A DNA stretch of 64,000 nucleotides, from positions 124,001-188,000 of the forward strand of contig DF237055.1 in NCBI GenBank assembly GCA_000708835.1, read 5' to 3'. Source of the stretch: Klebsormidium nitens. Its lineage: Eukaryota; Streptophyta; Klebsormidiophyceae; Klebsormidiales; Klebsormidiaceae. The notes under the pieces are model-generated. The model did not search any database and had not been told where the DNA came from. It worked only from the letters and a program-made list of their open reading frames with translations. This document shows positions 12,201 through 25,400 of the stretch, in pieces; position 1 is the first letter of the stretch, and each line of letters begins with the position of its first letter. The position numbers were made by a program, and so were the translations under genes.

Positions 12201-14218
12201 CAGAGGAAGGCGTGCGGAAGATATGTTGCGGGCTGCGAGTCGGCGAGCTCTTCGAAGAGGGGGGCGGTCAGCTCCTGAAGAATTGAACGGGGTGAAAACA
12301 TTTTAGCAGATTTTCCGGATGAGAACTACAAATGCTGGAAACATTTTGGTTGAGGTCATCAAGGGACAGAAGATCAACGGATATATGAGAAGGATGCGGC
12401 TCGCATGGCAATGCAGGCACGCAGGTGCTAAGTGATAAGCTGGTCACAAAGCGCAACTTCCACAGAAAAGAAAACTTTTTAAACAAACAGGCCTCAACCC
12501 GCGCCAGCAGCTGAAGCCTCCTGATTTGAGGCCATTGTTGAAAAGCGTGTTAAAGGCCAGTGAAACCTGATGTTCAAATGCAGAGAGCCTTGAAGACAAA
12601 CTCTGCTTTTATCTTCATCTTCAAGTGTCCATTGACCCATGCAAACCAGCAGCGATCAGCTCCTATTGGATCATGATTTTCTTCGTCGGTAATGCAGGAT
12701 GACATAAATAATGTGGGGGACAAAGAATTTGAGAGGTTACCAAAACCAAAGCTCTGGAGCACGTAAATCGGGATGAGCGGAAGGAGCAAAAGCACAATGA
12801 CTCGTATGCTCCTGAACCAGTGCATGTCTTGGGCAGTCCAATCAGCTACAAACTCCTGGAAGGATGCTAACCCCACAATGTTAGGTATCCATATCAATGC
12901 TGTCGCCCATGAGTGGATAGCCCAAGCTAAAAACTCCTTGCTTTGTTAACACGGACACTGCTTCTTATCTCTGACAGGATCGGGTAAAAGAAGAAGGCTA
13001 CACTATCGCCAAAGCGAGTTGCGCTGATCAAGACAAAGTCTGTTTTCGAAAGTACGGCTGTGGCAGACCTCAAAAATAGGTCTGCACTGCGAGCAAGTAG
13101 ACAATCCAAATCTCCTCAATCAAATCGTACCCAAGCCAATGCCAAGCACAGGGGTTCGCGCACAAGGAAAAGAACTGAAGCCAACAATATTGCAGGGGAG
13201 CTCAAGTTTGCTGGGTTGGGTTGGGTTTGACCAACCGAGCCAGCTTGGGTTGCAACTGCAAATGGTTGTATAGAATGTGTATACAACCTCGCAGGATTTC
13301 GGACATACCGATGGCATGCACTATTCTCTGTTTAATGAATCTTCCAACAAAGCAAATACAGACCATGCAAGCATAAAGTTGGGACCTTTTCCCTTCCCTC
13401 CTTCCCCTGTTGGAAGATGGTTTGAGCAGCAAGAATACAGAAACCTTACAGAAAGCGCGTGAAAGCAAGGTGGGATTCCAGTTACACTACAACTCATCGG
13501 GTCTGTCTGTCCGCTAATGTCCTTCACCAACGTCAGCCCTCACGGACTGGAGGGGTGGTTAACAGCAATGTAAGAACAGATCACTGCAGATCCCTGATGA
13601 AACACAGAATACGCCTCACAAAAACACAATCAACATTGTGTTTGAGTGATGCGGTAAAAAAGGAAACGCAGCTTGCCCTTCAAGAGGGGATCCACAATAT
13701 TCAGAATCAGAATTTGGGAACGGAATTGTATTTTGAGACGAGGAGCTCTGCAAAGAGTTGTGTGCCTGAATTGAAGGACTCCACGTTGTGAGCTCACACA
13801 AGCTTTGAGACAAAATCGCTGACCAAAGTCAGAGACTTCAGCTCAACCATCTGTTGAAAGTGGTCAATCTCAGACTTTCAGGTTAAACAATATGCAATCA
13901 CATCATGCATGAAAGTGACAGAAATACTTGGCCTGCGACTACACAGGAATGTAGCGAACACTTTGCAGCAATCCCTTGCCAACAGGTCAACTGGCAAGAC
14001 TTTGAAAGTTTCAACTTGTTGTCAGAAGGTGATGCCCAGAGTCGTACCTGCAGATCAAGCGGCACCCCAAGTCTCTCCTGCACAAAGCCCTTGATCTGCT
14101 CGCCCACCGTCCCCCTGGGGTCCACATTGGGAATCACAATCCTCTGATCTGCCGGTGAAACCACCAACTGCCCCTGCTGTGCCGTATGATAGACCTGTAG
14201 CAGGACAGTGATCGCCAT
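9274..14218 (-). CDS. Protein with tandem divergent ubiquitin-like domains
   Basis: Five exons on the minus strand: 14218-14048, 12274-11936, 11257-10955, 10557-10333 and 9885-9274. Every junction is in phase 0, giving 549 residues. The first ATG follows in-frame codons without another Met. I see ubiquitin-like folds at residues 2-60 (ITVLLQV...), about 150-220 (GRVFVETKAGLLPL), 230-302 (VVHVSTLDGREVSV, then VTFNGKTLDE and STLHV, the classic beta-grasp end) and a partial one at about 343-380 (IKLMRVRDGRIVGTLKLTF). A basic patch RKKRK (about 340) could be a nuclear signal. The C-terminal 165 residues are hydrophilic, with a helix-prone KRQQDRLEVMRRSLEAA segment. No enzyme motif and no C-terminal GG was found, so it is unlikely to be a conjugated modifier precursor. 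I could not assign it to a named family; a ubiquitin-receptor or scaffold role is only a guess. Confidence 0.75.
12275..14047 (-). other. Intron 1 of the ubiquitin-like gene, no nested gene seen
   Basis: The 1.77 kb intron runs from the GT donor after codon 57 to the acceptor at 12275-12276. It contains a few short minus-strand open frames with hydrophobic runs (12574-12897 and 12927-13109) but no conserved motif or splice-compatible extension. I treat it as non-coding. Confidence 0.5.
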
Positions 14219-14439
14219 ACCCCGCGGCGCTAATTTACACACAAACACCTCTTTTCTCAGCAGACCCAGACCACGATGCGCCTGCTGTCAGCTGGACTCC
14301 ATTGCCGGAGGAAAGTCCACGTCTTGTATTCATCCCTCGTCCATCTCTTGATCAGCTCAACCCTTGTGGTTGCAGCCGACCTTTTGCAGCTTCGAAGCTT
14401 CTGAAGTCTAGCAACCGCGAACAAGCTCAACAGCAGTTG

Positions 14440-15560
14440 CTCAGATACCGGTACCTACCGTACACGGTACAGAACACAGTGCACATGCACCCCGGAACGG
14501 TACCGTCTGGTCCAGTAGCGTAGACACGGACCACGGACCTCCACGCCGCACGGTACAATGTTCTCCGGTCCATCGTACGGTCGCTGTGCTTACGATACCG
14601 TACCATAGGTGATAGACATCAAGTTTACGACGCCCAAGGCTACGTTGCCCAATGGTAGCTACGATTTTCAACATTTGCCGCGATTCGGCGAAGGACCCCC
14701 CTCTCTGCCTAGACAACATTGGGGCGCTCGGGTGGAGGTCCCAGCGTTTCAGCGGCGGCCGGTCTGGGTCCAGGCCCGTTATCCAACCAGTAATCGGTGC
14801 TCCGCAAAGTGGCGCCGGTGACGATCGGTCGTACAACGTACAAGAGATGCCGGCCAACAAAAGCACCCGGGAGATTGAAGATGTCCACCGAGCCTGGAGG
14901 CCTGCGTACCAGGCGCTTAAGTCTACCGCGGTACGTACTGCCGAATTCACCGGGCCGTAGTGTCTAGAAAAGACATGCTCGGTAACCTGGAATTGTTGTT
15001 CCCCTTGGTACAAAATAGCGTGCAGTGAGGGTCTAGCCTTGAACCGTCAGATGACATCCGCTATCGATCGGAGGGCTCAAGTAGGCCACGCTGGCAAAAG
15101 CAGTGGCACGTCATCCTGTATCGAATCGTGACCAAGTTTGGGCGTCGTAGCCTTGGGCGTCGTAAACTTGATACCTGTATCTATAATTCCAGCTCCCTGC
15201 CACCTGGCCCCTGCGCCTGTAATGTAGAAACAGGTACCGCGGGCCTTCACATCCCCGCCTGCAGGCCCGCTGGGGCGTGCGCAAACCCCTCGTAACCAAG
15301 TTGTCCACGTGGTCAGAATAGAGAGCGTTCATCGGCCTGACGATCTAGAAAACACGAAATGGGTTTGGCCATAACCAGAATGTAAGGTATCCAGCAGAGC
15401 TAAACGGTAAGTACCTTCTGAAGTACCGTAGTACGTGACCGGTATCCGGATTCCGAAAGTCATCCATTGCTGTGTGCACGGCTCCTGCCAGCTCGCTGCC
15501 TGGGATGCACGGTACCGGTAACACACATCCAATAGGTAGGACGGTAGGTACCTGGTGGAC
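14440..15560. mobile_element. Candidate fold-back / MITE-like element with inverted arms
   Basis: A 27-base block at 14618-14644 recurs perfectly inverted at 15146-15172, and imperfect similarity continues some tens of bases inward. Farther out, GGTACCTACCGT (about 14449) recurs as ACGGTAGGTACC (about 15541). The interior is non-coding and full of KpnI-type GGTACC words. This fits a non-autonomous DNA element or nested fold-back repeats; no target-site duplication was identified, so the borders are approximate. Confidence 0.45.
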
Positions 15561-15669
15561 TCAGCCTTATACGGTACACCTAAAGCCGCCCGCTTTTCGC
15601 ATACGGTATAGAATTCAGAATGCAAGACAGACGGTAGAGTCGGGGAGACTCGGCTACAGCACTGAGCAG

Positions 15670-15725
15670 CTACCTAGTAGGTATACCTACCTATATCTCA
15701 TTAACCAATATGAGATATACCTATA
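15670..15725. repeat. Short perfect hairpin
   Basis: TATATCTCAT and its inverse ATGAGATATA face each other across a six-to-eight-base loop near 15690-15718, with direct TACCTA words outside. It could be a transcript-level stem or a remnant of the neighbouring fold-back repeats. Confidence 0.5.
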
Positions 15726-16489
15726 CGAAATGATGAGAGTACACGTGTCAAAGGGCGCCAGGTATGCCAACCATATGCCAGATGGCCACTTCTGAGCCCC
15801 AAAGTCCGGATAAGCAGGGAAATCTCGTTACAAAGCTCTCTGAATCGTCATGATGTTTGTGACCTGTCCTCGGGAAATTTACCGTACGGCAATGGGCAAT
15901 GATTACTCAAAGGGTAGCCGGCCGGCTCCGAGGCTCCGGAGTCCGGACGTTTCCCTAACTAAGGCCTAATGCTACCCGCGTTAATTAACGTCTTTCTGGC
16001 ACGCTTTCGGCGGCTGCGTGCGATCAGTTTGTATCCATGATCACTGGCATTGGATGATCTGTGATCATTCTAGGCCTTCCAAGCCTAATTCAAAACTCCA
16101 CACTACCGTCGGCAGCATGGTGAGCTAGCTGAGTGAAAACGTCTTCATCCCTTCCAAAGTAGCCGATTGTCGCAAATTGCAACACCACGAGCTCAATTTG
16201 TGCAGATGAATAGCCCAGAGTCATTCGCCCTTTTGAAATCCCAATGGCTTGTTCCAACTGTATTGTAAGTTGAAGTCAGCATTAATTTGCGCCTGAATCC
16301 CAACCAAAAGTCAGTTGAAGTCCTAGTCCCCTTAGACAGATGTAAACTGGAACTTGCATGGATGTACAAAGGTTAATGATACTCCGACCACAATCCACAC
16401 ACATTGGAATCATCCGGATTTGAGAGCCTGGTATCCGATCTCTGCTAGGACAACGCTTTTCTTGCTTTCCTTGCTTCTTCAAGAGTACT

Positions 16490-19400
16490 CTAGTCTCTCA
16501 GTTTGAGGAACATTCTCTTGAGGATCCTTGCTTCTTGCGAAACGGTCCTTGGGGCCGATTCACCCTCCCCTCGTCCCGCACCTGGCGCCCCGTAGCCGCT
16601 GCCTGGGTCGCCGTTGGTTATGCGGGTGGGAATACTCTTCCCGTGCAGGTCGGCCGCGTCGAGAAACGCCATAATCTCGGTGAAAGTCGCATCCTAGAAA
16701 TAAAAAGGAGCGTTAGACTCGGAGGCTGGCCTGAGCGAGAAGCTAGTTTCGGATCGAGGGTAATTTGACATTCTTCCGCAGGATCCGGCGATGATGGTTT
16801 GAACCAGACGCCATTTTCTTCAGCAATACTTTGTGTTTGGGCGGCTTTCCGGGCTGTTTGCAGAAAACCGAGAAAACACCTGGCCGATCAAAAGGAAGCC
16901 TCAACGAATAATTTTTGAACCCCCACGAGCATCCTTTGGGTGGTGGGATAAATTGAATACCTGTGGCTCGAGGCCTCCCCATCAGGCGCACATAAGACCT
17001 CCAAAAGTCAGGACGCACAAAGGCGATCCGGTTCGCGGAAATTGAACGGATCGCGGTGCAGCCCATAACACGGATACTGAGAGCAGCGAATCCTGGGATA
17101 GAAACGAGTCGTCGCTCACCTTGCACACGAGCATGTGTTTGGAGACGCTTTCTATGAAGGCCAGGAAGCACCGCTTGGCGTAGAACCACGTGTCCGTCTC
17201 GATCTTCTTTGCGTACGGCTCGAGGCTCTTGATGATCCGGCTGATCCCGAACTCGAAGTTTTGCTTGGCGCAGTACAGCGTACCGATCACCAGGTTGACG
17301 ATGCACAGGTGGAAGCATAGCTTATACGGGTCCTGCGACTGGACCTTCTCCTCTTCCTTCTCGATCTTGCGCATCAGCTCCTCAGCCGACTCGTTCTGCG
17401 GGGAAGCCAAGAGGATTTTAGGGGAGCGGGCAAAGCGTGTCAGGAACCGGAAGCTGTAGGGGTGGTTGACGATTGCAAAGAAGTCTCGTTGGCGCTTTGA
17501 ACAAGCACCGTGTTTGGACGTGCTGAGAACGGCTGCGCAATTATTATGAACCAATGGTGGATAGAGTGTTGTCATCCGGTGCGGACACACTTGAGTTGAA
17601 CGGAGCGCGGACGCAAAGGATTCAGCGTGAGCCAAATCCTCCGAAGTGCGGACAAGTCACAAGGACGGATGCGGACGGGAGCAGACGAGAGCGGACAGGA
17701 CCTGAGGCGGACGGAACGGGAACGGAACGAACTTGCCATCCGACATTAGCGGGCAAAAGCGGACGGGATGCGGACGAAAGCCTGAAACTTATGCATCAGC
17801 AACGCAGGCGCTACTGGACGGATTGGCGACGGCAGCGGACAAACTGCGGACAAAGTGCGGATGCGATAGAGATGCTTCAGAAAAGGTTTGGATGGAGCCG
17901 GACGGATGCGGGCGGGTTGCAGAGGTTCGTACCTGGCTGGTCATGATGTAGGAGACGCAGAGGTTGGCGAGAACGATGGCACTGACGCTGAGGATGTTGT
18001 CCGTGTGCTTTTGGACGATCATCTCGTAATACTTGAGCGCCTCCTTGAACTTGGTCTCCTGTACAAACGGAAAGGAAAAACGGGGAATGAGTTGAACAGT
18101 CGAAGAGGGATCAAAATGATTGGCATTGAGGAGTGCGAAGCAGGCGGCTGAGAGGGTCACATGATCGTCCCGTAGTCGTTGAGCGCCTCCTTGAACTTGG
18201 TCTCCTGTGACAACGGCAATCGAGGTTGGGAATCTCAAGAACGCAGACTCCTGACGTTATTGTCGAAGTACTAAAAGGCTTCCTTGAACCTGGTCTTCTA
18301 TGGAACAAATATTGAAGTCACTCATTGGAATCCTTATGTAAGTCGAAGATGACAGGGCTGCGGGGTTTGAAAAAGGGCGTCTGAGCAGGCAAGCCAATTC
18401 CTTCGTAATACTTGAGCGCCTCCTTGAACTTGGTCTCCTAGGGATGCAAGGAGGAGGGTCAGTGGCCGAAGTCTGAGAGTGTGAGGCGGCGGCTATAGAA
18501 AGGGGTGGAGTATTTTAAAGAGGGGGTCAGATTCCAAGGTGCCCGCACTTGAGACCTACGAGAAAGAGTCATCCACGGCCCACACTTTGCGTCGAGACCT
18601 TCGTCGGCGACTCAGCTAGTCCCGGAAGGATCAAGTTGGTCGCCCAGAGGATCGGGATCTTTCTAGGGCTGCCTGTCTGCGCGGCGCCTTCCTTTCGCAA
18701 CGAAGGCACTCTATGACAACGAATCTTTTGATTCTCACTTGGGTTCAATCTCGTCGCCGACTCCCAACAAGCGTCATGCAGGAAATGGCAAAGAAGCATG
18801 CCCCAAGCACAAGCAAGCAAAGCTCGCGAACCGCAGAGTGCATGGAAAACAAGCCACGTGTGCACTGACCTGCATGAAGAACGTGTGCGCGACGTTGAGC
18901 TTCCACGTGTCGTGCTCGGAGCAGAACTCGGCGGACTGGCGGAAGATGAGCTCCACCTGGCTGTAGTTCTCCAGGTCCCAGTAGATGCGAGCCATCGCCA
19001 TCAGCCCAGGAATGTAACTCTGCGGAGAATGGAGTTCAAGTATTACCACTCTATGATCAACGGCTGATGCCCCTCTTGAATAGTCGTCGAACCGCTGAGG
19101 AATGTCTTACCCACATCTATCTGTTGAGACTACACTTGCAGTCGAGAAGCCAATTCACGAGCAGACCTTTTATCACGATTGGACCTTGAAAATTCAGAAT
19201 CCCCTTTTAAGAAACAATCATCTCAGACTCCCACTTGAGTTTGACTCCCGCTCACCTCCAGTGCCTCGTCGTACTCGTTGATTGCCTTCTTGATTGCTTC
19301 GTTGTCCCTCGCTTTTCGGCCGTCCTGGATCGACTTGGTCAGCCGCCGAAGGACGTCCACGTGGCGGCTCGCCAGCTCGTCGTACTTCCGATACGCCTCC

Positions 19401-22400
19401 TGCAGCCGTCCGATCGACACGTAAGTGCCAGGACAAGGGTTTCAATTCCCCTGCGTGCTAGAGAAAGAAAGTTGAAGCACAAACACTCTGAAGCAAGCAC
19501 TCCCTTCAATAGTGATCGCGGAGACCCGCTCAAGATCCCCCTGGGATTTTTGAACGTAGACCTCGCAACAATGTTGGACAGTTGTTTGGAAGCAAGCTGC
19601 CAAGTTGAAGCTTCGAAGACGTTGACGCCTTCGCATGACGAGACGCGACGAATGAGATTATGCGCTTTCCGAAGCTACTGCGTTTACGCATTTCAGCGCT
19701 CCAGGGATATGGCTTTAAAGTAAAATGTTTAGAGGTTAAGAGTCCAGGAAATATGAGTTTAGGGTTCAGGGTTAAGCGCACCTCCGGCACGGTCTGCCGC
19801 AGAATGGTCGCGTCCAGGTAGTCGTACAGGTCACGTGACAGGTGCGTGTACGTCAGGTGCGTGTTCTCCGCCATGACGTCAGCGGCCAGATCGTAGAACT
19901 GGTGCGTCGGCTTGCAGTAGAGCAGCAGCAGGTTGCCGAACGTTTCAGGGGGAAACGGAGGGTTCTGCAAGGGGAGTTTGGGGAAGGACGAAGTCAGAGA
20001 GACTTGCAGGGGCAATAGTAGGGGCAAGCGGCAACGTTTAGTTGGCCGCTGTTACACGGGCCCATTACATTGAGAGGGAACGAAGCCACAGGTTTTCGGG
20101 CTTGGCTCGAGAAACCTTGAAAGAGCGCCTGAATGTCCAGCGTCGCTTGATTGTCGGTTTGCTGTGTTAACTCTCAGATCTGCTCTTAGGCGCTCACGCG
20201 CCTGGAGTCATCACCGCTCGCTCACCCACCTCAAGACGGTGAAATGCTTATAGGCCCATACCGGAAGAATAGAATAACCGCGCACTAAACCCCACCTCAT
20301 GGAAAAGATTGACTTTTCTGAGTCCGGTGGTCGGACCCTCGTCCATGCACATAAGCTCCTCATGGTCACTGGTTCAAAGCTTACCTCAAAATTGCTTGTA
20401 AGCTCTTGCTGATTTACCCGAAGTGATAAGCGCTCGCTAACCCACCTGAAGAAGGAAGTCAAGCTTCCTAAATCCGGTCGTCGGGTCCTCGTCCATATAC
20501 ATAAGCGCCTCGTTGTGCAACGTCACCAGATCAAAACCCGCCCCTTAAGCCCTCAACACTGCTCATAAGCGCTCACTAAATCTTATTAACCGCTCACTAA
20601 CCCACCTGAAGAAGGAAGTTGAGTTTCCTAAACCCGGTGGTCGGGTCGTCGTCCATGTACATAAGCGCCTGATTGTGCAGCGTCACCGGATCGAGCTCCT
20701 CCTCTGACCGGGGCGGCATGTCGTTCAGCGCTTCCTTAGCCGCGTCCGTGCTTTTCATGACGTATTCGATGGCGGCCTTCAAATTGAACGCCTCGATGAG
20801 CGCGCTCTCGCGCAGCGTCTGGCTGTTGCCCACGCTGCGGACCTCCAGGCCGTCCATGTAGCTGCGGACACAAATTGGACGGTCAATTCGGACGGTTTTC
20901 TAGTCCAGGCCGTCCAGTAGCTGCGGAGGGATCACAACGGGCGTTCGATTCGGGCGTTTTCCAATCGAGGCCGTCCAGTTGCTGTGAACGGACACAAAAT
21001 GGACGGTCGATTCCAACACTTTTCAAACCAGGCCGTAAAGTGTAAATTTGATTTTAAAGCGGACGGTCGATGCGGACGCTCCTTGAAGTGTCTGGCTGTT
21101 GCCCACGCTGCGGACCTCCAGGCCGTCCATGTAGCTGCGGACACAGATCGGACGGTCAATTTCGGAAGTTTTTTTATCCAGGCAGTCCAGTAGCTGCGGA
21201 AGGACCACAACGGACGTTTGATTTGGACGTGTGTCGATCCAGGCCGTCCATGTAGCTGCCGACGCAGAACGGACGGTCGATTCAGACGTTTTTCAAACCG
21301 GCCGTGAAACTTTGCTTCGGTTACAAACGGACGGTCAATGCAGACGCTCCCTAAAGTATCTGGCTGTTGCCCACGGTGCGGACCTCCAGGCCGTCCATGT
21401 AGCTGGGGACGACAAATCGGACGTTCGGATCGGACGGGTTTGGATTATTGGCCTCCACTTAGCTACGGACACAAGACGGACGCTTGATTTCGACGTTTTG
21501 CGACTCAGGCCGTCACTTAGCTGCAGATGGAGACGAAACTGACGGTCATTCCGACCTTTTCAATTCGGCCATAAATCTTTGCTTCGAATACAAAACGGAC
21601 GGTCAATGCGGACACTCCTTCAAGTGTTTGGCTGTTGCCCACGCTGCGGACTCCAGGCCGTCCATGTAGCTGCGGACACAAAACGGACGTTCATTTCGGA
21701 CCATTTTCAAGACGGGCGTCGTGAGACCTGTAACGCTTTGGCCACCAGATTGCCCGCATGCAGTATTCCGGGTCGCTCGGACCTCAAGGGCATCCATTTA
21801 CGTACCTGCCCAGACAAAACGGACCTTCGATTCGACAGATCTCTTCAGGCCGTCCACTTAGTTGCGGACACAAAGCGGACGGTCACTTGGGCAGTCTTCT
21901 AAGGGCGTAAAATGGATGTTTAAATTGGACAGTCGAGAAATAGGCGTCTCTGATCCAAACTGCGGTTGGAACCGGATAGGTCGAGACTTGGGAGTAGCAC
22001 GACGTGTCTACGCCCCCTCATGCACAGTTGAAAGGTCACGGACGTAGCCGAGCGTTCCATCCCGAGTATTGGACCGTTGAACCCGGTAGATGCGCATTTT
22101 GAGAGATTGCATTTTAGACGCCACTTCAAAGCTCGGCATCACCATAATCTCGTATCAAAGGCATAGGAGTGTTGAAGGGTCAAAAGAAAGGGGTATTCTA
22201 GGCAGTGGACGCCACTGGGGGGCCAACGTGTTGTTTCCCTCGAAGAGAGTCTTTTGACCAACCCAGGGCCGCCTTTCGAGCGGGGGCGGTTTCGCATCTT
22301 TTCAGAATGCGATTTGTTCTGCCCGGTCAAATATTCTGCAAAATCCACATGCTAGCTTCAACGGCCAGCGCAATTGTGGATTTCGAAGAGACTCACCTGC

Positions 22401-25400
22401 CAACACTCAACTCCGGGTGATCCCTCACGCCCTTTTCGATGATCTCGGCGACGTGCTTGAGCGCCGGGCCGAATTGCTTCTGGCGGTAGTAGCAGAGAGC
22501 GATGTTGTACGTCAGTTCCGGCTGGTCGCCTAAAACCGACGCCGCGTCCCCAAACCTGCGGTTTAGATTCGGGTTAGCGACGTAACTAAGTGCAAACCAA
22601 CTGCTTCTGGCGGTAGTAGCACAGCGCAATGTTGAACGTCAGCTCCGGCTGGTCGCCCAGAACCGACGCCGCGTCCACAAACCTGCGGTTTAGATCCGGG
22701 TTAACGATGGTTTTGAGGTCCATTTATACGAGACTAACAAGCTGGATTGGGAGCGAAAGAGTGAAAGACAAAGGCGTTGGGAGGACTCGAAGCTTTCTCT
22801 TGACGGAGAGTGCCTCGAAAAGGAATCAGACGTCTTAGTGGGGTCGCAGGCGGAATAAGTGGAGCAGTGTCTTTGGGTGCCGGTGTGTTTTTCTGACAAT
22901 CAAAATTGAGGAACTTCAATCGTCCTTTTCAAAAACTATATGGCAACTACCCAGGTTTGAGCTTCGTCTTTGACCCTTCGCTTAGACATTCAATTGAGGC
23001 AACTGCTTTTAACAGACGGAAACCTGCTTATCATTCTCGATCGCTTTGATGGACTCTTGCATCGAACCCTGGGCTTTCGCAGATCAAAGACGTTCAGCTT
23101 GCGAGGTCTTCAAGACTCGCACCCGAAGGAGGACCTTTTCAGATAGGTAGGCCCTTACTTGGCGTGCGCCTCGGCGTACTTGCCCTCCTTGTACAGGACG
23201 CACCCCATGTTCACCGTCACGCTGACGTCATCGGGCGTGCACTGCTCGAGCATCATCTTGCAGCCTGCGTTCATAGTCGTCTGCTTTCGTCAAGGTGTGA
23301 TTCAAGAACCCATAAGCTATGGTCATTCACGGGTTTCTGTAACGGATCGTGACTGAGGCTATGTGCCGTCGATAGCAGCAGAGACGTCTACGAGTAGCCA
23401 TAAGCTATGGCTGTGCTCAGGCTGTGCAGTAGACTGCGGCTGCCCTTTGAAAGTTGAACAAAGCATTGCAAGGATTATGACTATCCTCAAACTCGCGTCC
23501 ACCCCCCTTTTACCTTCCCTCATCTTTACCCCCCTCGCAAGCTCTTCCTCGTTACCTCCGAGTCCGCCTCTACGTCCGTATCTTATCTGCCTAATTACGG
23601 ATTCCTCGTACCTCTGTTCGCAAGCCCTTGTAAGTCTCGTAAGCTCTGGCGCGCTGCATAATGCAATCACGAACCTCTGTGCATAAAGGCGTACCTGGAA
23701 TATCGTCCTGCTCATACTTGATGCACGCTTGCAGGTTCATCATCCGTTGCCGGAACCCGTCGACGGCCGCGCCAGCCTTTGCAGCCTCCGGAAACATTCC
23801 TGCCTGCATGAGACAACCTTACTTAACTAAGTGATTATGTGAATTATGAACCGTCAAACGAAAGGAGAAAAACCAGTCAAGAGCCGAGTTAGTAAGGATG
23901 ACTAGGAAGACTGGACCGCATCATTGGGGGACTCCAAGAATGCTTCGGTAATGTGAGGTCGGGGCGCTGCAAGTATGCACTGGAATGGATATCTTCAGAA
24001 CTACAGGCTTGTCCTTTGACAACCCGTTTCCACGGCTCTGCCGGAACCTCCTCAGTCAATTCAAAAACTCTGAGTCCAGTAACATCTAAAGCCGTTTCTC
24101 CAGCCAACCCGTTCATGCGGATTCTAAGTCCTCCCCCAAATCGATCCCTGAAAGCCTACCTTGTACAGAGACTTTGCATAGTGCACTTTGTAGTCGTCGA
24201 TGTCGGGATGCAGCCGAATGAGCTGCTCATACATAGACGCTGCCTCGGGGAACATTCCGAGGTAGTAGTAGCAGTAACCCAAGAGGGACAGCGCGGCGCG
24301 GCTCTCGGGATTGAACTGCAGCTGCTGTTCCAGTACTCTGCAAAAGGAAAGAACAAGACTTCTTTGATTGTTCCATGCTTTGCAAGTGGAAGGAGAAGAC
24401 TTGTTTGTTACCGGACGCTGCCTCGAGGAACATGCTCAAGTAGTAGTAGCAGTATCCCAAAAGGGACAGCGCTGCGCGGCTCTTGGGATTGAAATGTAGC
24501 TGCTGTTCCAATACTCTGCAAATGGAGAAACAAGACTCTGTGTGATTGTTTTTTAACGTGCAACCGGAATCAGAAGACTCTCTGGGATTGAATCTGACCT
24601 ACTGAAAGGCGATTCGTTTCAAAGATCCGTTACGTTGCTTACTTAACATTGGAAGCTCGCAGGTGTGACTCACGATTGCTTCGCCCGGCAAATATAGCCG
24701 GACGCTTTAATCTGGGCTCTATTCTGGGACACTTTCTGTCCCAATGAATGATGTTCTCAGAATGAGAGTCATTTGACAAATGTTTGGAAAATGTCGTATG
24801 TTGGTTCCTTATTGGGCAGCATCTATTATGATAAGGTGGTTGAAAAAAAAGTAAAGTGGCGAGGGCGTTGCGGTGTTGTAAGACACTGCTGGACGTGCAT
24901 TTTTGAAGGCAGCTTTATGTCTCCAGGTAAATACAATGATCAAATACATGACCAGTATCCCAGCCCTTTGAATGTTTGGCATACTCTTTCTTAGTTTTGG
25001 AGAAATCTCTGCGTAGTAAGGCATCAAGATCCATGTATTGGTGCTTGCCGTGATAGAAAGCACATCGAAGAAAGCACCACCACTGCAAACTGATTCAGCG
25101 CCTCCGCAAGGCGCCCGCATTCAATTCTTGGTACTGAGCCTTTTTACTGATTTAAGACAACTTCTGAAGTGCTTAAACACACCTGCTTCTTGGAGAAACA
25201 AATCGTTTCTTATGCATTGAAACAATCCAAATTTTATGTGGCCGCTTCAGAGACCATCAATAGTCACACGAGGAGAAAGTCTTTCCCTCCGCTCCTTAGG
25301 TTAGCTGATACTGCTCTTGATAGTGCAAAAGGTGCCCCACCAGCGCAAATTGTGAGAACTATCTTTCTTAGACACACCACCACTCGAAATGCATAACACT

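Larger units (their letters stand above)
14219..16489. other. Intergenic region with inverted repeats, between the ubiquitin-like gene start and the IFT70 stop
   Basis: This 2.27 kb must include the promoter of the ubiquitin-like gene at its left end. From 14440 to 15560 it is rich in GGTAC/GTACC words and holds inverted repeats described separately. No protein-coding exon was recognised. Confidence 0.55.

Noticed and set aside
12574-13110. Hydrophobic minus-strand frames in intron 1 of the ubiquitin-like gene, possibly a membrane protein remnant
   Set aside because: Frames are short, interrupted and show no recognised family; a faint likeness to frames near 24800-25120 could not be made convincing by eye.
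20862-21900. CRISPR-like regular repeat array
   Set aside because: The repeats are degenerate, derive from an exon edge, sit in a eukaryotic intron and lack unique spacers of constant length.
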